From: Actinomycetospora cinnamomea
Lineage (GTDB): Bacteria; Actinomycetota; Actinomycetes; Mycobacteriales; Pseudonocardiaceae
Assembly: GCF_003096675.1 (NCBI RefSeq)
Contig: NZ_QEKW01000007.1
Location: 229,261 to 293,260 of the forward strand
Direction: 5' to 3'
Length of the DNA stretch: 64,000 nucleotides
The notes under the pieces were generated by a model. The model saw only the letters and a list, made by a program, of their open reading frames with translations. It searched no databases and was not told the DNA's origin. The translations under genes were made by a program, and so were the position numbers. Of the stretch, positions 1 through 9,196 are shown one piece after another (position 1 is the first letter of the stretch; every line of letters begins with the position of its first letter).

Positions 1-2
1 GG

Positions 3-449
3 CTCGGCGCGCTCGCCGACGACGACGTGATCCTCATCGGCACCGACCACTCGGGCCTCGACCCGTTCGCGAAGGCCGTCAGCGACGCCGCGCAGGTCGG
101 CGCCACGCTCACGAGCTGGGTGATGAACCCGGCGACGGCGCTGACCTACGCGCTGCTGCGCGAGGGCGAGGGCTCGGAGCGCACGCTGCTCGGTGTCGAC
201 CCCGCGATGCCCACGCGCCGGCTCATCGAGGGCCGGCCGATCCTCGAGACCCGCCACGTCCCCGAGGGGCTCGTGTGGGGCGTCCCGGAGGCTCGGGCGT
301 ACGTGGTGCTGCGCGAGGACGTCCAGGTGGACACGAGCCGGGACGCCGCGTTCTCGCGCGACGTGACACTCCTGCGCGGGACGCTTCGGATCGGCTTCGC
401 CCTCGACACCGCGCCCGGCCTGGTCAAGATCGCCGACATCTCGGGCTGA
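3..449 (+). CDS. Phage major capsid protein, HK97-like, C-terminal part (5' truncated by window edge)
   Basis: The reading frame is open from the first complete codon, so the start lies outside the window. The visible 148 residues look like the end of an HK97-fold capsid protein: a hydrophobic strand ending in GTDHSGLD, a long middle with few charged clusters, and a terminal segment with TLLRGTLRIGFALDTAPGLVKI, which resembles the conserved beta-rich end of actinobacterial phage capsids. It would form the icosahedral shell. A head-tail connector-like gene follows directly. The call rests on resemblance plus context; the N-terminal arm and any scaffold or protease are not visible. Confidence 0.6.
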   Translation, partial: LGALADDDVILIGTDHSGLDPFAKAVSDAAQVGATLTSWVMNPATALTYALLREGEGSERTLLGVDPAMPTRRLIEGRPILETRHVPEGLVWGVPEARAYVVLREDVQVDTSRDAAFSRDVTLLRGTLRIGFALDTAPGLVKIADISG

Positions 450-454
450 TCGAA

Positions 455-841
455 GTGCTACTCGGCGTCGCCGACCTGGAGGCGTACCTCGGCCAGGAGG
501 AGATCGATCAGTCACGGGCCGCGCTGCTGCTGACGATGGCCGAGCAGGCGGCCGAGACGATCGTGCGCCCGCTCCCCGAGGGCGCGGCGTGGGTCGTGCT
601 CGACGTGGCGGCCACGGCCTACTCGGCCCCGACTGGACCCGGTGGCGCTGCTGCTGTCGGTCCCTTCTCGGGTCAGGTGGCGCCGGGCGGTGTGTTCCTC
701 TCGAAGCGACAGGCCGAGGCGCTGCGTCGTCTCGCGAACCGTGAGTCGGCTCGCGCCTTCACGATCGACACGACGCCGGTCGTGAGTCGCTGGCCCCGAG
801 CACGACAGCAGTGGGGCGAGCGAGCCATGCGCTCGCGATGA
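455..841 (+). CDS. Phage head-tail connector-like protein
   Basis: A 128-residue protein starting at a GTG six bases after the capsid stop; a CTG further upstream is the only alternative. It begins LLGVADLEAYLGQEEID, continues with a helix rich in Ala/Glu, then a Gly/Pro-rich loop and the segment GGVFLSKRQAEALRRL. This order (short helical bundle, loop, strand) is typical of the small adaptor proteins encoded just after capsids in actinobacterial phages, which join portal to tail. The tight spacing to the capsid gene supports cotranscription. No tail gene follows, which is unusual for a complete phage. Confidence 0.5.
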   Translation: MLLGVADLEAYLGQEEIDQSRAALLLTMAEQAAETIVRPLPEGAAWVVLDVAATAYSAPTGPGGAAAVGPFSGQVAPGGVFLSKRQAEALRRLANRESARAFTIDTTPVVSRWPRARQQWGERAMRSR

Positions 842-1053
842 GGGCCGCTCGTCGTGGTCCTTGCGCGGGGATGCCACGACGAGCCACGTCGGGCCGCACA
901 CCCGACGACCCGGTGGCCGCGGTGAGGCGAAGCGCCGCGGCCACCGGGACCCCTGGGGAGGGACCCCCTGGCCCGGGGGACCGAGATCGCCGGGAGGCAT
1001 AGCCCGGCCCCTTGTGCGTGCAGCACGCCTTGAGAATCGACAGGAGATCGACG

Positions 1054-1440
1054 ATGCCGGATCAGACGGCGCCGAAGGCGCCCAAGGCGCTCGCCAGCGC
1101 CGGCCGGGCACTCTGGCGCGCGGTGACGGGCACCTACGAGCTGCGTCCCGACGAGCTGCGCACCCTGGAGGACGCCGCCCGCGAGTGCGACCTGATCGAG
1201 CGCCTGGAGGAGGCGCAGCGCGACGCGCCGCTCACGGTGAAGGGCTCGCAGGGTCAGCAGGTCGCGAGCCCGTTCGTCTCCGAGCTTCGTCAGCACCGCG
1301 GCGTCCTCGCCGGGCTGCTGCGCGGGCTGCACCTCCCCGACAGCGATTCGAGCGGCGGGCTCTCGACGGAGTCGGTGTCGGCGGCGGCGCGCCGGTCGGC
1401 GCGTGCCCGATGGGACGGGAAGCGTCGTGGCACGGCTTAG
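1054..1440 (+). CDS. Phage terminase small subunit, putative
   Basis: A 128-residue protein. ATG 1054 is preceded by an AGGAGA-type ribosome site (around 1042), which decides against an upstream GTG at 1012. The core reads ALWRAVTGTYELRPDELRTL, then DAARECDLIERLEEA and SELRQHRGVLAGLL, the helical pattern of small terminase subunits from actinobacterial phages, with the usual basic tail (SARARWDGKRR). Such proteins recognise packaging sites and recruit the large ATPase subunit. No large terminase gene is visible in the window. About 210 bases without a gene separate it from the connector. Confidence 0.55.
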   Translation: MPDQTAPKAPKALASAGRALWRAVTGTYELRPDELRTLEDAARECDLIERLEEAQRDAPLTVKGSQGQQVASPFVSELRQHRGVLAGLLRGLHLPDSDSSGGLSTESVSAAARRSARARWDGKRRGTA

Positions 1441-1630
1441 GGGCGACGACGGCGGCGGGCCGGTGCTCCCGCGGCACCTCGCCGAGTACCGCGAGGTCGA
1501 CTGGCTCGACGTCCCCACGCCGGGCAACTTCGGGACCGATCAGCACCGCTACGTCGACCAGAAGCGCCGCTCGGCGTGGACGGCGGCGCGGCACCGGTGG
1601 CTCATCGATCACGGGCTGGTCGACGCATGA
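1427..1630 (+). CDS. Small phage-element protein of unknown function
   Basis: A 67-residue protein whose GTG start lies inside the end of the terminase-like gene, implying translational coupling; a GTG at 1403 is also possible. The sequence is rich in Trp, Tyr and basic residues (YREVDWLDVPTPGNFGTDQHRYVDQ). I recognise no family. Its stop overlaps the next start as ATGA, so it belongs to the same transcript as its neighbours. Confidence 0.45.
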   Translation: MARLRGDDGGGPVLPRHLAEYREVDWLDVPTPGNFGTDQHRYVDQKRRSAWTAARHRWLIDHGLVDA

Positions 1631-1968
1631 GCACGCCGATCGATCCGTCGACCACGTCGACCAGCGCGCCGACCGGCCTCGACCGGGCGCTGCTGGAGTG
1701 GCTCGGCTTCGACCTCGACGACGTCGCCGAGTGGTGGGCCGGCCGGGAGTCGTGGCCGTCGCCGATGCGCGTGCTGGTCGACGATCTCGCGTTGCGCGGC
1801 GTCGACACGGTCGACGAGATGTCCGAGCAGGACCGGCACCGGCTGCGCGTCGCGGACCGCGTGAGCGAGGTGCAGGAGGGCTACCGACGGCGCTTCGTCA
1901 CCGGGATGCGTCGGCCTGGCCCGGGTGGGCGGTCGGTCGCTCGCCACCACGACGAACGACGGTTGTGA
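1627..1968 (+). CDS. Hypothetical protein of the phage-like element
   Basis: A 113-residue protein starting at the ATG that overlaps the previous stop (ATGA). The middle is acidic and Trp-containing (LLEWLGFDLDDVAEWWAGRESW) and is followed by helices with many Arg/Asp. The last dozen residues become basic and low in complexity and could reflect a shifted end. No family recognised. The coupling suggests it is the last gene of the capsid-terminase transcript. Confidence 0.45.
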   Translation: MSTPIDPSTTSTSAPTGLDRALLEWLGFDLDDVAEWWAGRESWPSPMRVLVDDLALRGVDTVDEMSEQDRHRLRVADRVSEVQEGYRRRFVTGMRRPGPGGRSVARHHDERRL

Positions 1969-2088
1969 CCAGCGAGATGAAGACCGAGATGTTCCGCGGC
2001 ACCTCGGCGCTGTCGGGGGTGCGTGCGAAGCTCACATCCCTGACGATGCGCCATGTCGAGGCGCGCGTGGTGACCGATGGAGAGCGCT

Positions 2089-3318
2089 GTGGCACGGGAC
2101 CCGTTCTGGATCACTGACCTCCATCGAGATCGCGACATCGAGATCACTGTGCCGCTGTCCGAGGAGGCCGTCGACTTCTTGCGTGAGGTGCACACCCGCG
2201 GGACAACGTCCAAGACGGCTGAGGGGCGGCGGGTGGAGTGCCGAGCCCACGACAACGACGGGCGGCTCGCCGAGTTCCGAGACGCTGATGGCCGCGTGCA
2301 CGACATCTGGATGTACGTGAAGGAGCGGAACGGTCGACTGCTGCTCTGCCACTACCCCTTCGATCGCAAGGACGTGCGCCTCGCGGACCACGACTTGACG
2401 GACGTGGAGGGTCCGGCCCACCGGCTCCTGAAGGACATCTGGCAGCAGGCCTACGAGGACGGCGGATGCACGGTCCAGCAGGAGCGCCGCCTTGGGAATC
2501 GCCAGTTCGACGTCTGCGCAGAGCGGAACGGAAATCTCTACGTCGTCGAGAGCGACCACACCACCCGCAGCCTCGCGACCGCGCGACGCAAGTGGGATTC
2601 GGACCGCGCCCTGGGCGTGGCCGCCACCCTCTTCTGCGCCGACCGCCCGAACCCCCCGTATGCCAACCGAGTCCCGCACACCGAGGTCAACGAGCTGCCG
2701 ATCAGGCGGCCGCACCCTCGCCACCTGCCGATCGCCCGAGGCCCTCGGGTGATCGAGTTTCTTCGCTGCCGGGCCGGCGGTCCGTGGCAGCGCTGCCCGG
2801 AGCTACCCAAGGGCAGCAGGGCTACGTACTGCGGCAAGGAGCACCCTTGGTTCACCCCCTGGGTGGAGCGCGGCTCCTTGACCGTCGGGGATGTCGGGGA
2901 GCGACTTCCGATCGGTGACCTGGTCATCGTTCGCCCGGGAAGGCAGCGGATTGAGGCGTGCGTAGTCAGCGCCGAGGACGGGCGCGCGCTCGACGAGTAC
3001 CTCGATGGCGCCATCGCTCCTCTGCACGATGATCCCGCGACCCGCACCAACCCGCACACGCGCGTCGTCACCGCTGAGGAGATGGCAGCGCGTGTGGCGG
3101 TGCCAGCACCGCGACAGCCGAGTTGGGGCGAAGACCGGCCGCCGGCCACCGTCGGCGCCCACCCGAACCCTCCGCTCGCCGGGCCCCCGTCTCGCGCCAC
3201 AGGCCAATGTGAGAGGTGCGGACGGCCAGGGGTGCCAGACGCGCCTCGCGGGGCAGACCGACTCATTCACGGTCGGTGCGTGAGGTGCGCGTACCCCGGC
3301 GGCGACGCGCCAGACTGA
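2089..3318 (+). CDS. Putative PD-(D/E)XK-like (CoiA-type) nuclease with C-terminal zinc ribbon
   Basis: About 409 residues. GTG 2089 has GGAG six bases upstream; ATG 2077 is the in-frame alternative with no visible ribosome site. Around residues 135-165 the sequence RLGNRQFDVCAERNGNLYVVESDHT places an Asp, a spacer, and Glu-x-Asp, reminiscent of CoiA-like PD-(D/E)XK nuclease cores. The C-terminus carries CxxC (CERCG) and, 19 residues later, CVRC, a probable zinc ribbon. Between them lie Pro-rich linkers. It could be a DNA-processing or defence nuclease of the adjacent mobile element. The catalytic assignment is inference; the Lys is not unambiguous. Confidence 0.4.
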   Translation: MARDPFWITDLHRDRDIEITVPLSEEAVDFLREVHTRGTTSKTAEGRRVECRAHDNDGRLAEFRDADGRVHDIWMYVKERNGRLLLCHYPFDRKDVRLADHDLTDVEGPAHRLLKDIWQQAYEDGGCTVQQERRLGNRQFDVCAERNGNLYVVESDHTTRSLATARRKWDSDRALGVAATLFCADRPNPPYANRVPHTEVNELPIRRPHPRHLPIARGPRVIEFLRCRAGGPWQRCPELPKGSRATYCGKEHPWFTPWVERGSLTVGDVGERLPIGDLVIVRPGRQRIEACVVSAEDGRALDEYLDGAIAPLHDDPATRTNPHTRVVTAEEMAARVAVPAPRQPSWGEDRPPATVGAHPNPPLAGPPSRATGQCERCGRPGVPDAPRGADRLIHGRCVRCAYPGGDAPD

Positions 3319-3439
3319 CCACAAGTGCGCGCCCGGAGGATCAACACGAGGCGAGGTCAGCGGCCTGCCCAGGTGTTCTCGATCAGCCTGGCCGTCTTCC
3401 TCTTTGGGGTTGCAGCGCCCCGCCCGTCGGAGCCCAGGG

Positions 3440-4042
3440 TCAGCACCACCGACGCCTTGAGCAGAACCGCGACTCGCCGTCGTCATCGTCTTCCTCCACC
3501 TCCACGTAGGTGTCGCCGTTTGGCTCGGACGACGCCGACGTGGGGGGTGTGCTCGAGACCGTCGGCAGAGGACACGCGGCGAGACGGTTGTCAGCTCGTT
3601 GGTTGACGAACACGTCGGCGTAGTTCTCGCCCCGCGGGGTGTAGACGTCAGCCTCTACGAAACCGGGGGGTGCGGTGCCGGGCGCATCGCGAGTGAGCGC
3701 GCGAGTGGCCGTGATCGTCTTCCCGAGCACCAGCCGGGTGGCCAGCGCCAGGTCGGCGTCGTGTTCACACTGGTCAGTAGCCGGAGAGCCGTTCATGCGG
3801 GTGACGTGAGCCCGCCGGCCGTCCGCGAACACGAGGTTGGCAGGCGATAGGACCTGGGTCACAACAGCAGTCGGTGATGGTGGCGCCGCGGTTGCGCTGT
3901 TCTCCACGATGGGGCGTCCCGTGGCGCAGCTCTTGACCCATAGGGCGATCAAGAGGATGACGATAATGATGGCGGCCCACTTCAGCCCGCGACCGGTGCT
4001 CACTTGACTTGGCCGTGGAGGCGGATGGACGCCGTTGACCAT
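3440..4042 (-). CDS. Membrane-anchored protein with possible degenerate nuclease-like (SNase-fold) domain
   Basis: A 200-residue protein with a short Pro-rich N-terminus, one membrane segment at about residues 21-40 (WAAIIIVILLIALWVKS), and an extracytoplasmic part. The latter has the run of features of a staphylococcal-nuclease-like fold: a strand with DGRR, a Cys, an Ala-rich helix ending LVLGKTIT, and ENYADVFVN. The catalytic Arg/Glu set is not recognisable, so activity is doubtful. The C-terminus is very acidic (EVEEDDDDGES) and then has two Cys. It is not in an obvious operon and marks the edge of the phage-like region. Confidence 0.4.
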   Translation of the reverse strand: MVNGVHPPPRPSQVSTGRGLKWAAIIIVILLIALWVKSCATGRPIVENSATAAPPSPTAVVTQVLSPANLVFADGRRAHVTRMNGSPATDQCEHDADLALATRLVLGKTITATRALTRDAPGTAPPGFVEADVYTPRGENYADVFVNQRADNRLAACPLPTVSSTPPTSASSEPNGDTYVEVEEDDDDGESRFCSRRRWC

Positions 4043-4208
4043 GTGTCACTGCTCCCCCCGAGCTTGGCGGCTGCGACCGCAGCTGCATTGACTGAGGCAT
4101 CGGTCGTTGGGACGCGCGCATTACGGCCCGTTGTTGTGGGCCGGGTCGGCAACCGAGTGAAGATTGCCCACCCGGAGGGCCGGTGCCGGGCACGGCAGGA
4201 TCGTCGTC

Positions 4209-4675
4209 GTGGACGAGGACAAAAGGTGCCAGTCGGTCGTGTTCGTGTGTTCGGGCAACATCTGCCGCTCCCCGGTCGCCGAGAAGATCTTCCGCGCCCG
4301 GCTCGCCGAGGCGGGGCTGGAGGACGCGGTGACCGTGTCGAGCGCGGGCATCGGCGACTGGCACGTCGGCGAGCCCATGGACCGACGCGCGGCCTCGACG
4401 CTGGAGCGCGCCGGCTACGAGACCACCCACACCGCGCGGCGGATCGACGCCGGGCAGCTCCGCGCCGACCTGCTCGTGGCCGCCACCGAGGACCACGTGC
4501 GCGACCTCGTCGCGAACGGCGCCGACCCCGAGCGCGTCGTCCTGCTGCGGGCGTTCGACCCCGAGGCGCCCGAGGGCGCCGAGGTGCCCGACCCGTACTA
4601 CGGCGGACCGGGCGGGTTCGACGAGGTGATCGCGATGGTCGAGGCCGCGATGCCCGGGCTGGTGGAGCGGGTGCG

Positions 4676-4679
<4 letters not shown>
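4209..4679 (+). CDS. ptpA: Low-molecular-weight protein-tyrosine-phosphatase
   Basis: A 156-residue enzyme hydrolysing phosphotyrosine. The P-loop CSGNICRS spans residues 14-21 (nucleophile C14, R20) and the general acid is the Asp in VPDPY near residue 128; length is normal for the family. GTG 4209 is chosen because GGCAGGA ends eight bases upstream and the protein then begins 13 residues before the P-loop Cys, as usual. The stop overlaps the next gene (GTGA), so it is translated together with the kinase-like gene that follows. Confidence 0.88.
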
Positions 4680-5479
<800 letters not shown>

Positions 5480-5509
5480 CCGCGACATCCGCTCACGTAA
5501 CCTGAGCCC

Positions 5510-6352
5510 GTGCGGTTCCTGCTCCGGCCCGGGTGGATCGCGCTGACGCTCGCCGTGGCCGCGTTCGCCTTCGCCTGCTACTACCTGCTCGCGCCGTGGC
5601 AGTTCCACCGCGGCGACGAGCGCGACAGCGTCAACGCGGCGCTCGCCCGCGGGGTCGCGACGGCGCCGGTCCCCCGCAGCGACCTCGTGGCCCCCGGCAC
5701 CGCGCCGCCGGCCGAGGCGGCCTGGCGCCAGGTCGTCGTCACCGGCACGTACCGCCCCGAGGGCGAGGTGCTCGTGCGCCTGCGCAGCGTCGACGGCCAC
5801 CCCGCGATGGAGGTCATGACACCGCTGACCACCACCGCCGGCGAGACCGTGCTCGTCGACCGCGGGTACGTGCGTACCGACAGCGCCGGCACCCTCCCGC
5901 CGATCCCGCCCCCACCCGGCGGCACCGTGACCGTCACCGGCTACCAGCGCCTCGACGAGGGCGCGCCCAGCCGGCCCATGGTCGTCGACGACGGCCGGCG
6001 CCAGGTCTACGCCGCGAACGCCGCGGCCGTGTCCGAGGCCGGCGGCGTCCCGGCGAGCCCGGGATACCTCCAGCTGCTCCCCGACCAGCCGGGCGTGATC
6101 ACCGCCGTCCCGCTGCCCCCGCCCGACCCGAACCCGTCGTACTCCTACGCCTGGCAGTGGCTGATCTTCGGGCTGATGGCCGTCGGGGCGTGGATCTACT
6201 TCGCGCGCCTGGAGTACCGGCGCGCCCGCGGCCTCGACCCCCGCCCCCGGCGCGACGACCAGGACCCCCGCGACGCCGCCGACGGGACGCCGTGGGACGC
6301 GCGCCCGACGAGCACGGAACAGAAGCTCGCCGACCGCTACGGGCGGCGCTGA
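5510..6352 (+). CDS. SURF1 family cytochrome oxidase assembly protein
   Basis: A 280-residue protein with the SURF1 topology: N-terminal membrane helix (about 8-28), an extracytoplasmic domain starting with WQFHRGDERD, the conserved PAMEVMTPL and VLVDRGYV stretches, and a second helix near 207-225 (YAWQWLIFGLMAVGAWIYF). SURF1 helps insert haem a into cytochrome c oxidase subunit I. A ctaD gene lies far away in this window at 48117-49874. The GTG start is close to a purine-poor leader. Its 3' end overlaps the convergent cobD gene by 16 bases. Confidence 0.88.
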   Translation: MRFLLRPGWIALTLAVAAFAFACYYLLAPWQFHRGDERDSVNAALARGVATAPVPRSDLVAPGTAPPAEAAWRQVVVTGTYRPEGEVLVRLRSVDGHPAMEVMTPLTTTAGETVLVDRGYVRTDSAGTLPPIPPPPGGTVTVTGYQRLDEGAPSRPMVVDDGRRQVYAANAAAVSEAGGVPASPGYLQLLPDQPGVITAVPLPPPDPNPSYSYAWQWLIFGLMAVGAWIYFARLEYRRARGLDPRPRRDDQDPRDAADGTPWDARPTSTEQKLADRYGRR

Positions 6353-7329
6353 GCGGGGGCTCCCCCGATGTCCGACGCGAGCGTGGCAACCACGCCGAGC
6401 AGGGCCGTGGCGAGCCCGACGAGGCGGGACAGGCGGACGGCACGGGCGAGGTCGGGGACGGCTGGGGGGCGGCCGTCGCCGAGCACGGGCCGGTCCTGCA
6501 CGCCGTAGGGGTACACGGTGCGCCCGCCGAGGCGCAGGCCGAGCGCGCCGGCGAACGACGCCTCCACGGGCCCGGCGTTGGGGCTCGGGTGGGCCGGGGC
6601 GTCGCGGCGCCACGCACGCCACGCCGCCGCGGGACGCCCGCCGACCAGCGGGGCGCACGCCGCGGTGAGCAGCGCCGACACCCGCGCGGGCACCACGCCG
6701 GCGATGTCGTCGGCCCGCGCCGAGGCCCAGCCGAAGCGGGCGTACCGCGCCGAGCGGTGCCCCACCATCGCGTCCAGGGTGTTCACCGCCCGGTGTCCCA
6801 GCAGGCCCGGCACCCCGGCGAGCGCACCCCACACGAGCGGCGCGACCACCGCGTCCGCGGTGTTCTCCGCGACCGACTCGAGCGCCGCGCGGGCCAGGCC
6901 GTCGGCGTCGAGGGCGGAGGGGTCGCGCCCGCACAGGTGGGGCAGCCGGTGACGGGCGGCGGCGACGTCCCCACGGTCGAGCGAGGCGCCCATCGCCGCC
7001 CCCTCGGCCGCCAGCGACGTCCCACCCAGCACGGCCCAGGTGGCGAGCGCGGTGAGCCCGGCGTGCACGGCGGGGCGTGCCCGGCGTTCGGCCAGGACGC
7101 CCAGGCCGACCGCCCCGCCCACGAGCGCCGCGGCGTAGGCGACGCCGGGGCCGCGTCGGTCGGCCCACCACCGCCGCTCCAGCCACGTCGCCACCCGGCC
7201 GAACGCCGCCACCGGGTGGCCCCGCCGTGGGTCGCCGAGCAGCGCGTCGGCGAGGACCCCGAGCGCGAGGCCCAGCGCCCGCGTGCGCGCGAGGGGCACG
7301 CTGCGCAGGGGCCGGCGCCCGTCGATCAT
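6337..7329 (-). CDS. cobD: Cobalamin biosynthesis protein CobD/CbiB
   Basis: A 330-residue membrane enzyme that joins an aminopropanol linker to adenosylcobyric acid. Typical markers are LGVLADALLGDPRRGHPVA near the N-terminus, ESVAENTADAVVAPL, NTLDAMVGHRS, and the C-terminal SPNAGPVEASFAGAL. The ATG at 7327-7329 is preferred to an upstream extension since family members begin a few residues before the first helix. No other cobalamin gene is nearby. It diverges from tenA across 89 bases. Confidence 0.9.
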   Translation of the reverse strand: MIDGRRPLRSVPLARTRALGLALGVLADALLGDPRRGHPVAAFGRVATWLERRWWADRRGPGVAYAAALVGGAVGLGVLAERRARPAVHAGLTALATWAVLGGTSLAAEGAAMGASLDRGDVAAARHRLPHLCGRDPSALDADGLARAALESVAENTADAVVAPLVWGALAGVPGLLGHRAVNTLDAMVGHRSARYARFGWASARADDIAGVVPARVSALLTAACAPLVGGRPAAAWRAWRRDAPAHPSPNAGPVEASFAGALGLRLGGRTVYPYGVQDRPVLGDGRPPAVPDLARAVRLSRLVGLATALLGVVATLASDIGGAPAQRRP

Positions 7330-7418
7330 GCGCACCGTGCCCCTCGCGAGCGCGCTGTGACGACGTCGACCCCGCACGCCGCCATGATCGCAGGCGGTCG
7401 CGTGACAGGGTGGTCGCC

Positions 7419-8081
7419 GTGGGTTTCAGCGACGAACTCTGGACCTCGGGCGCCGGGGTGTACGAACGGGTCCGCGAGCACCCCTTCCTCACCGGGCTGG
7501 CCGACGGGACGCTCCCCCACGCGGCGTTCCGGCACTTCGTCGTGCAGGACGCCCACTACCTACGCGGGTTCGCGCGGGCGCTCGCCCTCCTGGGGGCCCG
7601 CGCGCCCGGCGAGGCCGACACGGTGATGTTCGCCCAGCACGCCGCCGGCGCGATCGCGGCCGAGCAGGACATGCACGCCGAGCTCGCCGACGCGCTCGGA
7701 CTCACCGCCGAGCAGGCGGCCGCCGAGCCGGTGGCCCCCACGACGACGGCCTACACGAGCTATCTCCTCGCCACGTGCCACGGCGGGTCGTTCGCCGAGG
7801 GCCTGGGCGCCGTGCTGCCGTGCTACTGGATCTACGCGCGCGTCGGCGAGGCGCTGCTCGAGGGGTCGTCCCCCGACCCGCTCTACGCCCGTTGGATCGC
7901 GATGTACGGCGGCGAGGAGTTCCAGGCCGTCGTCGACGCCGTGCTGGCGCTGACCGACCGCCTCGGGCCGGCCCTCGGCGACGCCGAGCGCGAGCGCGTC
8001 CGCGAGCACTACGTGACGACCTGCCGCTACGAGTGGATGTTCTGGGACGCCGCGTGGCGCCAGGAGACCTGGCCGGTCTGA
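7419..8081 (+). CDS. tenA: TenA family thiaminase II / aminopyrimidine aminohydrolase
   Basis: A 220-residue protein in which the residues needed for TenA activity fall at the same numbers as in Bacillus subtilis TenA: D44 (VVQDAHY), C135 (LPCYWIY) and E205 (RYEWMF). The enzyme salvages thiamin pyrimidine degradation products. GTG 7419 is chosen because an ACAGGG ribosome site ends eight bases upstream; GTG 7410 would lie within it. The gene stands alone, convergent with the small gene at 8086. Confidence 0.9.
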   Translation: MGFSDELWTSGAGVYERVREHPFLTGLADGTLPHAAFRHFVVQDAHYLRGFARALALLGARAPGEADTVMFAQHAAGAIAAEQDMHAELADALGLTAEQAAAEPVAPTTTAYTSYLLATCHGGSFAEGLGAVLPCYWIYARVGEALLEGSSPDPLYARWIAMYGGEEFQAVVDAVLALTDRLGPALGDAERERVREHYVTTCRYEWMFWDAAWRQETWPV

Positions 8082-8085
8082 GCCG

Positions 8086-8421
8086 TCACCCCGCGGGTCG
8101 CCGCAGCACGAACCGCGTCTCGACGACGTGGGGGGCCGTGCCGACTCCGAGCCCCGGCGCACTCGGGACCAGCGCGTTCTGCGGGCCGGCGAACGCGACG
8201 ACCTCCCAGCCCTGCTTCCCGAGGCGGTTGAGCTGCTCGGCGTACACGCGGGCCCAGGCCACCCGGTAGGGCCGGTACTCCTCGAGGATCAGCTCGCCCG
8301 AGGGCCCGATCGCGTAGATCTGCCACTCGGCGCTGTCGCCCCGCTCGCCCGCCGCGGCGTCGCCGTCGTCGAGCCCCACCGCGGAGATCTCCAGCGTCGC
8401 GTACTCCCAGCAGGCGTCCAC
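8086..8421 (-). CDS. DUF4177-like small protein
   Basis: A 111-residue protein starting MDACWEYATLEISAV and containing YAEQLNRLGKQGWEVVAF, the pattern of DUF4177-type proteins (WEY at the start, LNxLGxxGWEVV later). The middle carries a GPSGELILEEYRPY strand pair. Probably cytoplasmic; function unknown. Its stop is four bases from that of tenA on the opposite strand, with no hairpin visible between them. Confidence 0.65.
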   Translation of the reverse strand: MDACWEYATLEISAVGLDDGDAAAGERGDSAEWQIYAIGPSGELILEEYRPYRVAWARVYAEQLNRLGKQGWEVVAFAGPQNALVPSAPGLGVGTAPHVVETRFVLRRPAG

Positions 8422-8447
8422 CGGCCGACCCTAACCGCGCCCTCGGC

Positions 8448-8819
8448 TCAGGACGCGCGCCGACCGCGGCGCCCACGCGGCGCGCCCTCGAGGGCGGCGG
8501 CGCGCGCGGTCTCGGTGGCCCGGACGGTGGCCCGCGCCGCGCGGGCCGTCCGCGCCCGTCGCAGCGCCGACGTCCGTCCCGCCGCCGGTCCCCCGCGGAC
8601 GCGCTCCGGTGCCGTACCCAGCGTGGTGATCGTGCGCCCCGACCCCGCGGGCGGCGTGGGGCCCGGGTCGGTCAGCAGGACGCCGGCCATCTTGACCAGG
8701 AGACCGCCGACGATGAGGGCCGGGCCGAGGACGAGCGCGCCGGGCACCCCGAGCGCGAGCACCGCGATACCGGCGGCGAGGAGGAGCAGGCCCCCGAACA
8801 ACAGGAGAGCAGACCGCAC
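8448..8819 (-). CDS. Small membrane protein with basic tail
   Basis: A 123-residue protein with two adjacent hydrophobic helices (about 3-24 and 28-50), then a Pro/Gly linker and a strongly Arg/Ala-rich cytoplasmic tail. I recognise no family. It precedes the gene at 8086 on the same strand with a 26-base gap, so the two may be cotranscribed. Confidence 0.5.
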   Translation of the reverse strand: MRSALLLFGGLLLLAAGIAVLALGVPGALVLGPALIVGGLLVKMAGVLLTDPGPTPPAGSGRTITTLGTAPERVRGGPAAGRTSALRRARTARAARATVRATETARAAALEGAPRGRRGRRAS

Positions 8820-8943
8820 CCCGCCACGCTACGTGGTACTCGAACGCTCAGCAGGGGGCCGATCGGGGCAACGCACCCGCGCCGGCGGCGATGACGATCG
8901 CACGACGGGGTCGTAGGCTGGCGCGAACCGTCTGGGAGGACAC

Positions 8944-9180
8944 ATGGAGTTCGCGGTCCGCTACGTCAACGGCCCCCTGCAGGGCCAGGGCGCCATCACG
9001 GTGCCCGACGACGCCGGGGAGGAGCCCCCGCTGCTCCAGCGGATCCCGCTGCCGAGCCAGGAGCACGGGCTGCGGCGCACGGTGTCGGACAGCGTCGGCG
9101 CGCAGCAGCACGTCATCTACGAGCGGACGAACTACAACGAGGCCGGCGAGTGGGAGTTCACGCTGGTCCGCATCGAGTAG
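8944..9180 (+). CDS. Conserved hypothetical protein (78 aa)
   Basis: A 78-residue protein with ATG preceded by GGGAGGA. It begins MEFAVRYVNGPLQGQ and ends EWEFTLVRIE, an alternating strand pattern suggesting a small beta-rich fold. It sits 16 bases before the acetyltransferase gene and probably forms an operon with it. No motif of known function. Confidence 0.65.
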   Translation: MEFAVRYVNGPLQGQGAITVPDDAGEEPPLLQRIPLPSQEHGLRRTVSDSVGAQQHVIYERTNYNEAGEWEFTLVRIE

Positions 9181-9196
9181 GGCAGGATCGCCCACC

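Noticed and set aside
3..2000. tRNA-based attachment site for the phage-like element
   Set aside because: I saw no tRNA-like cloverleaf or repeated att core within the window; the left part is not available.
6352..7626. Long plus-strand frame over the cobD and surf1 region
   Set aside because: Arg/Pro/Gly-rich shadow of the real genes, caused by the high GC content.
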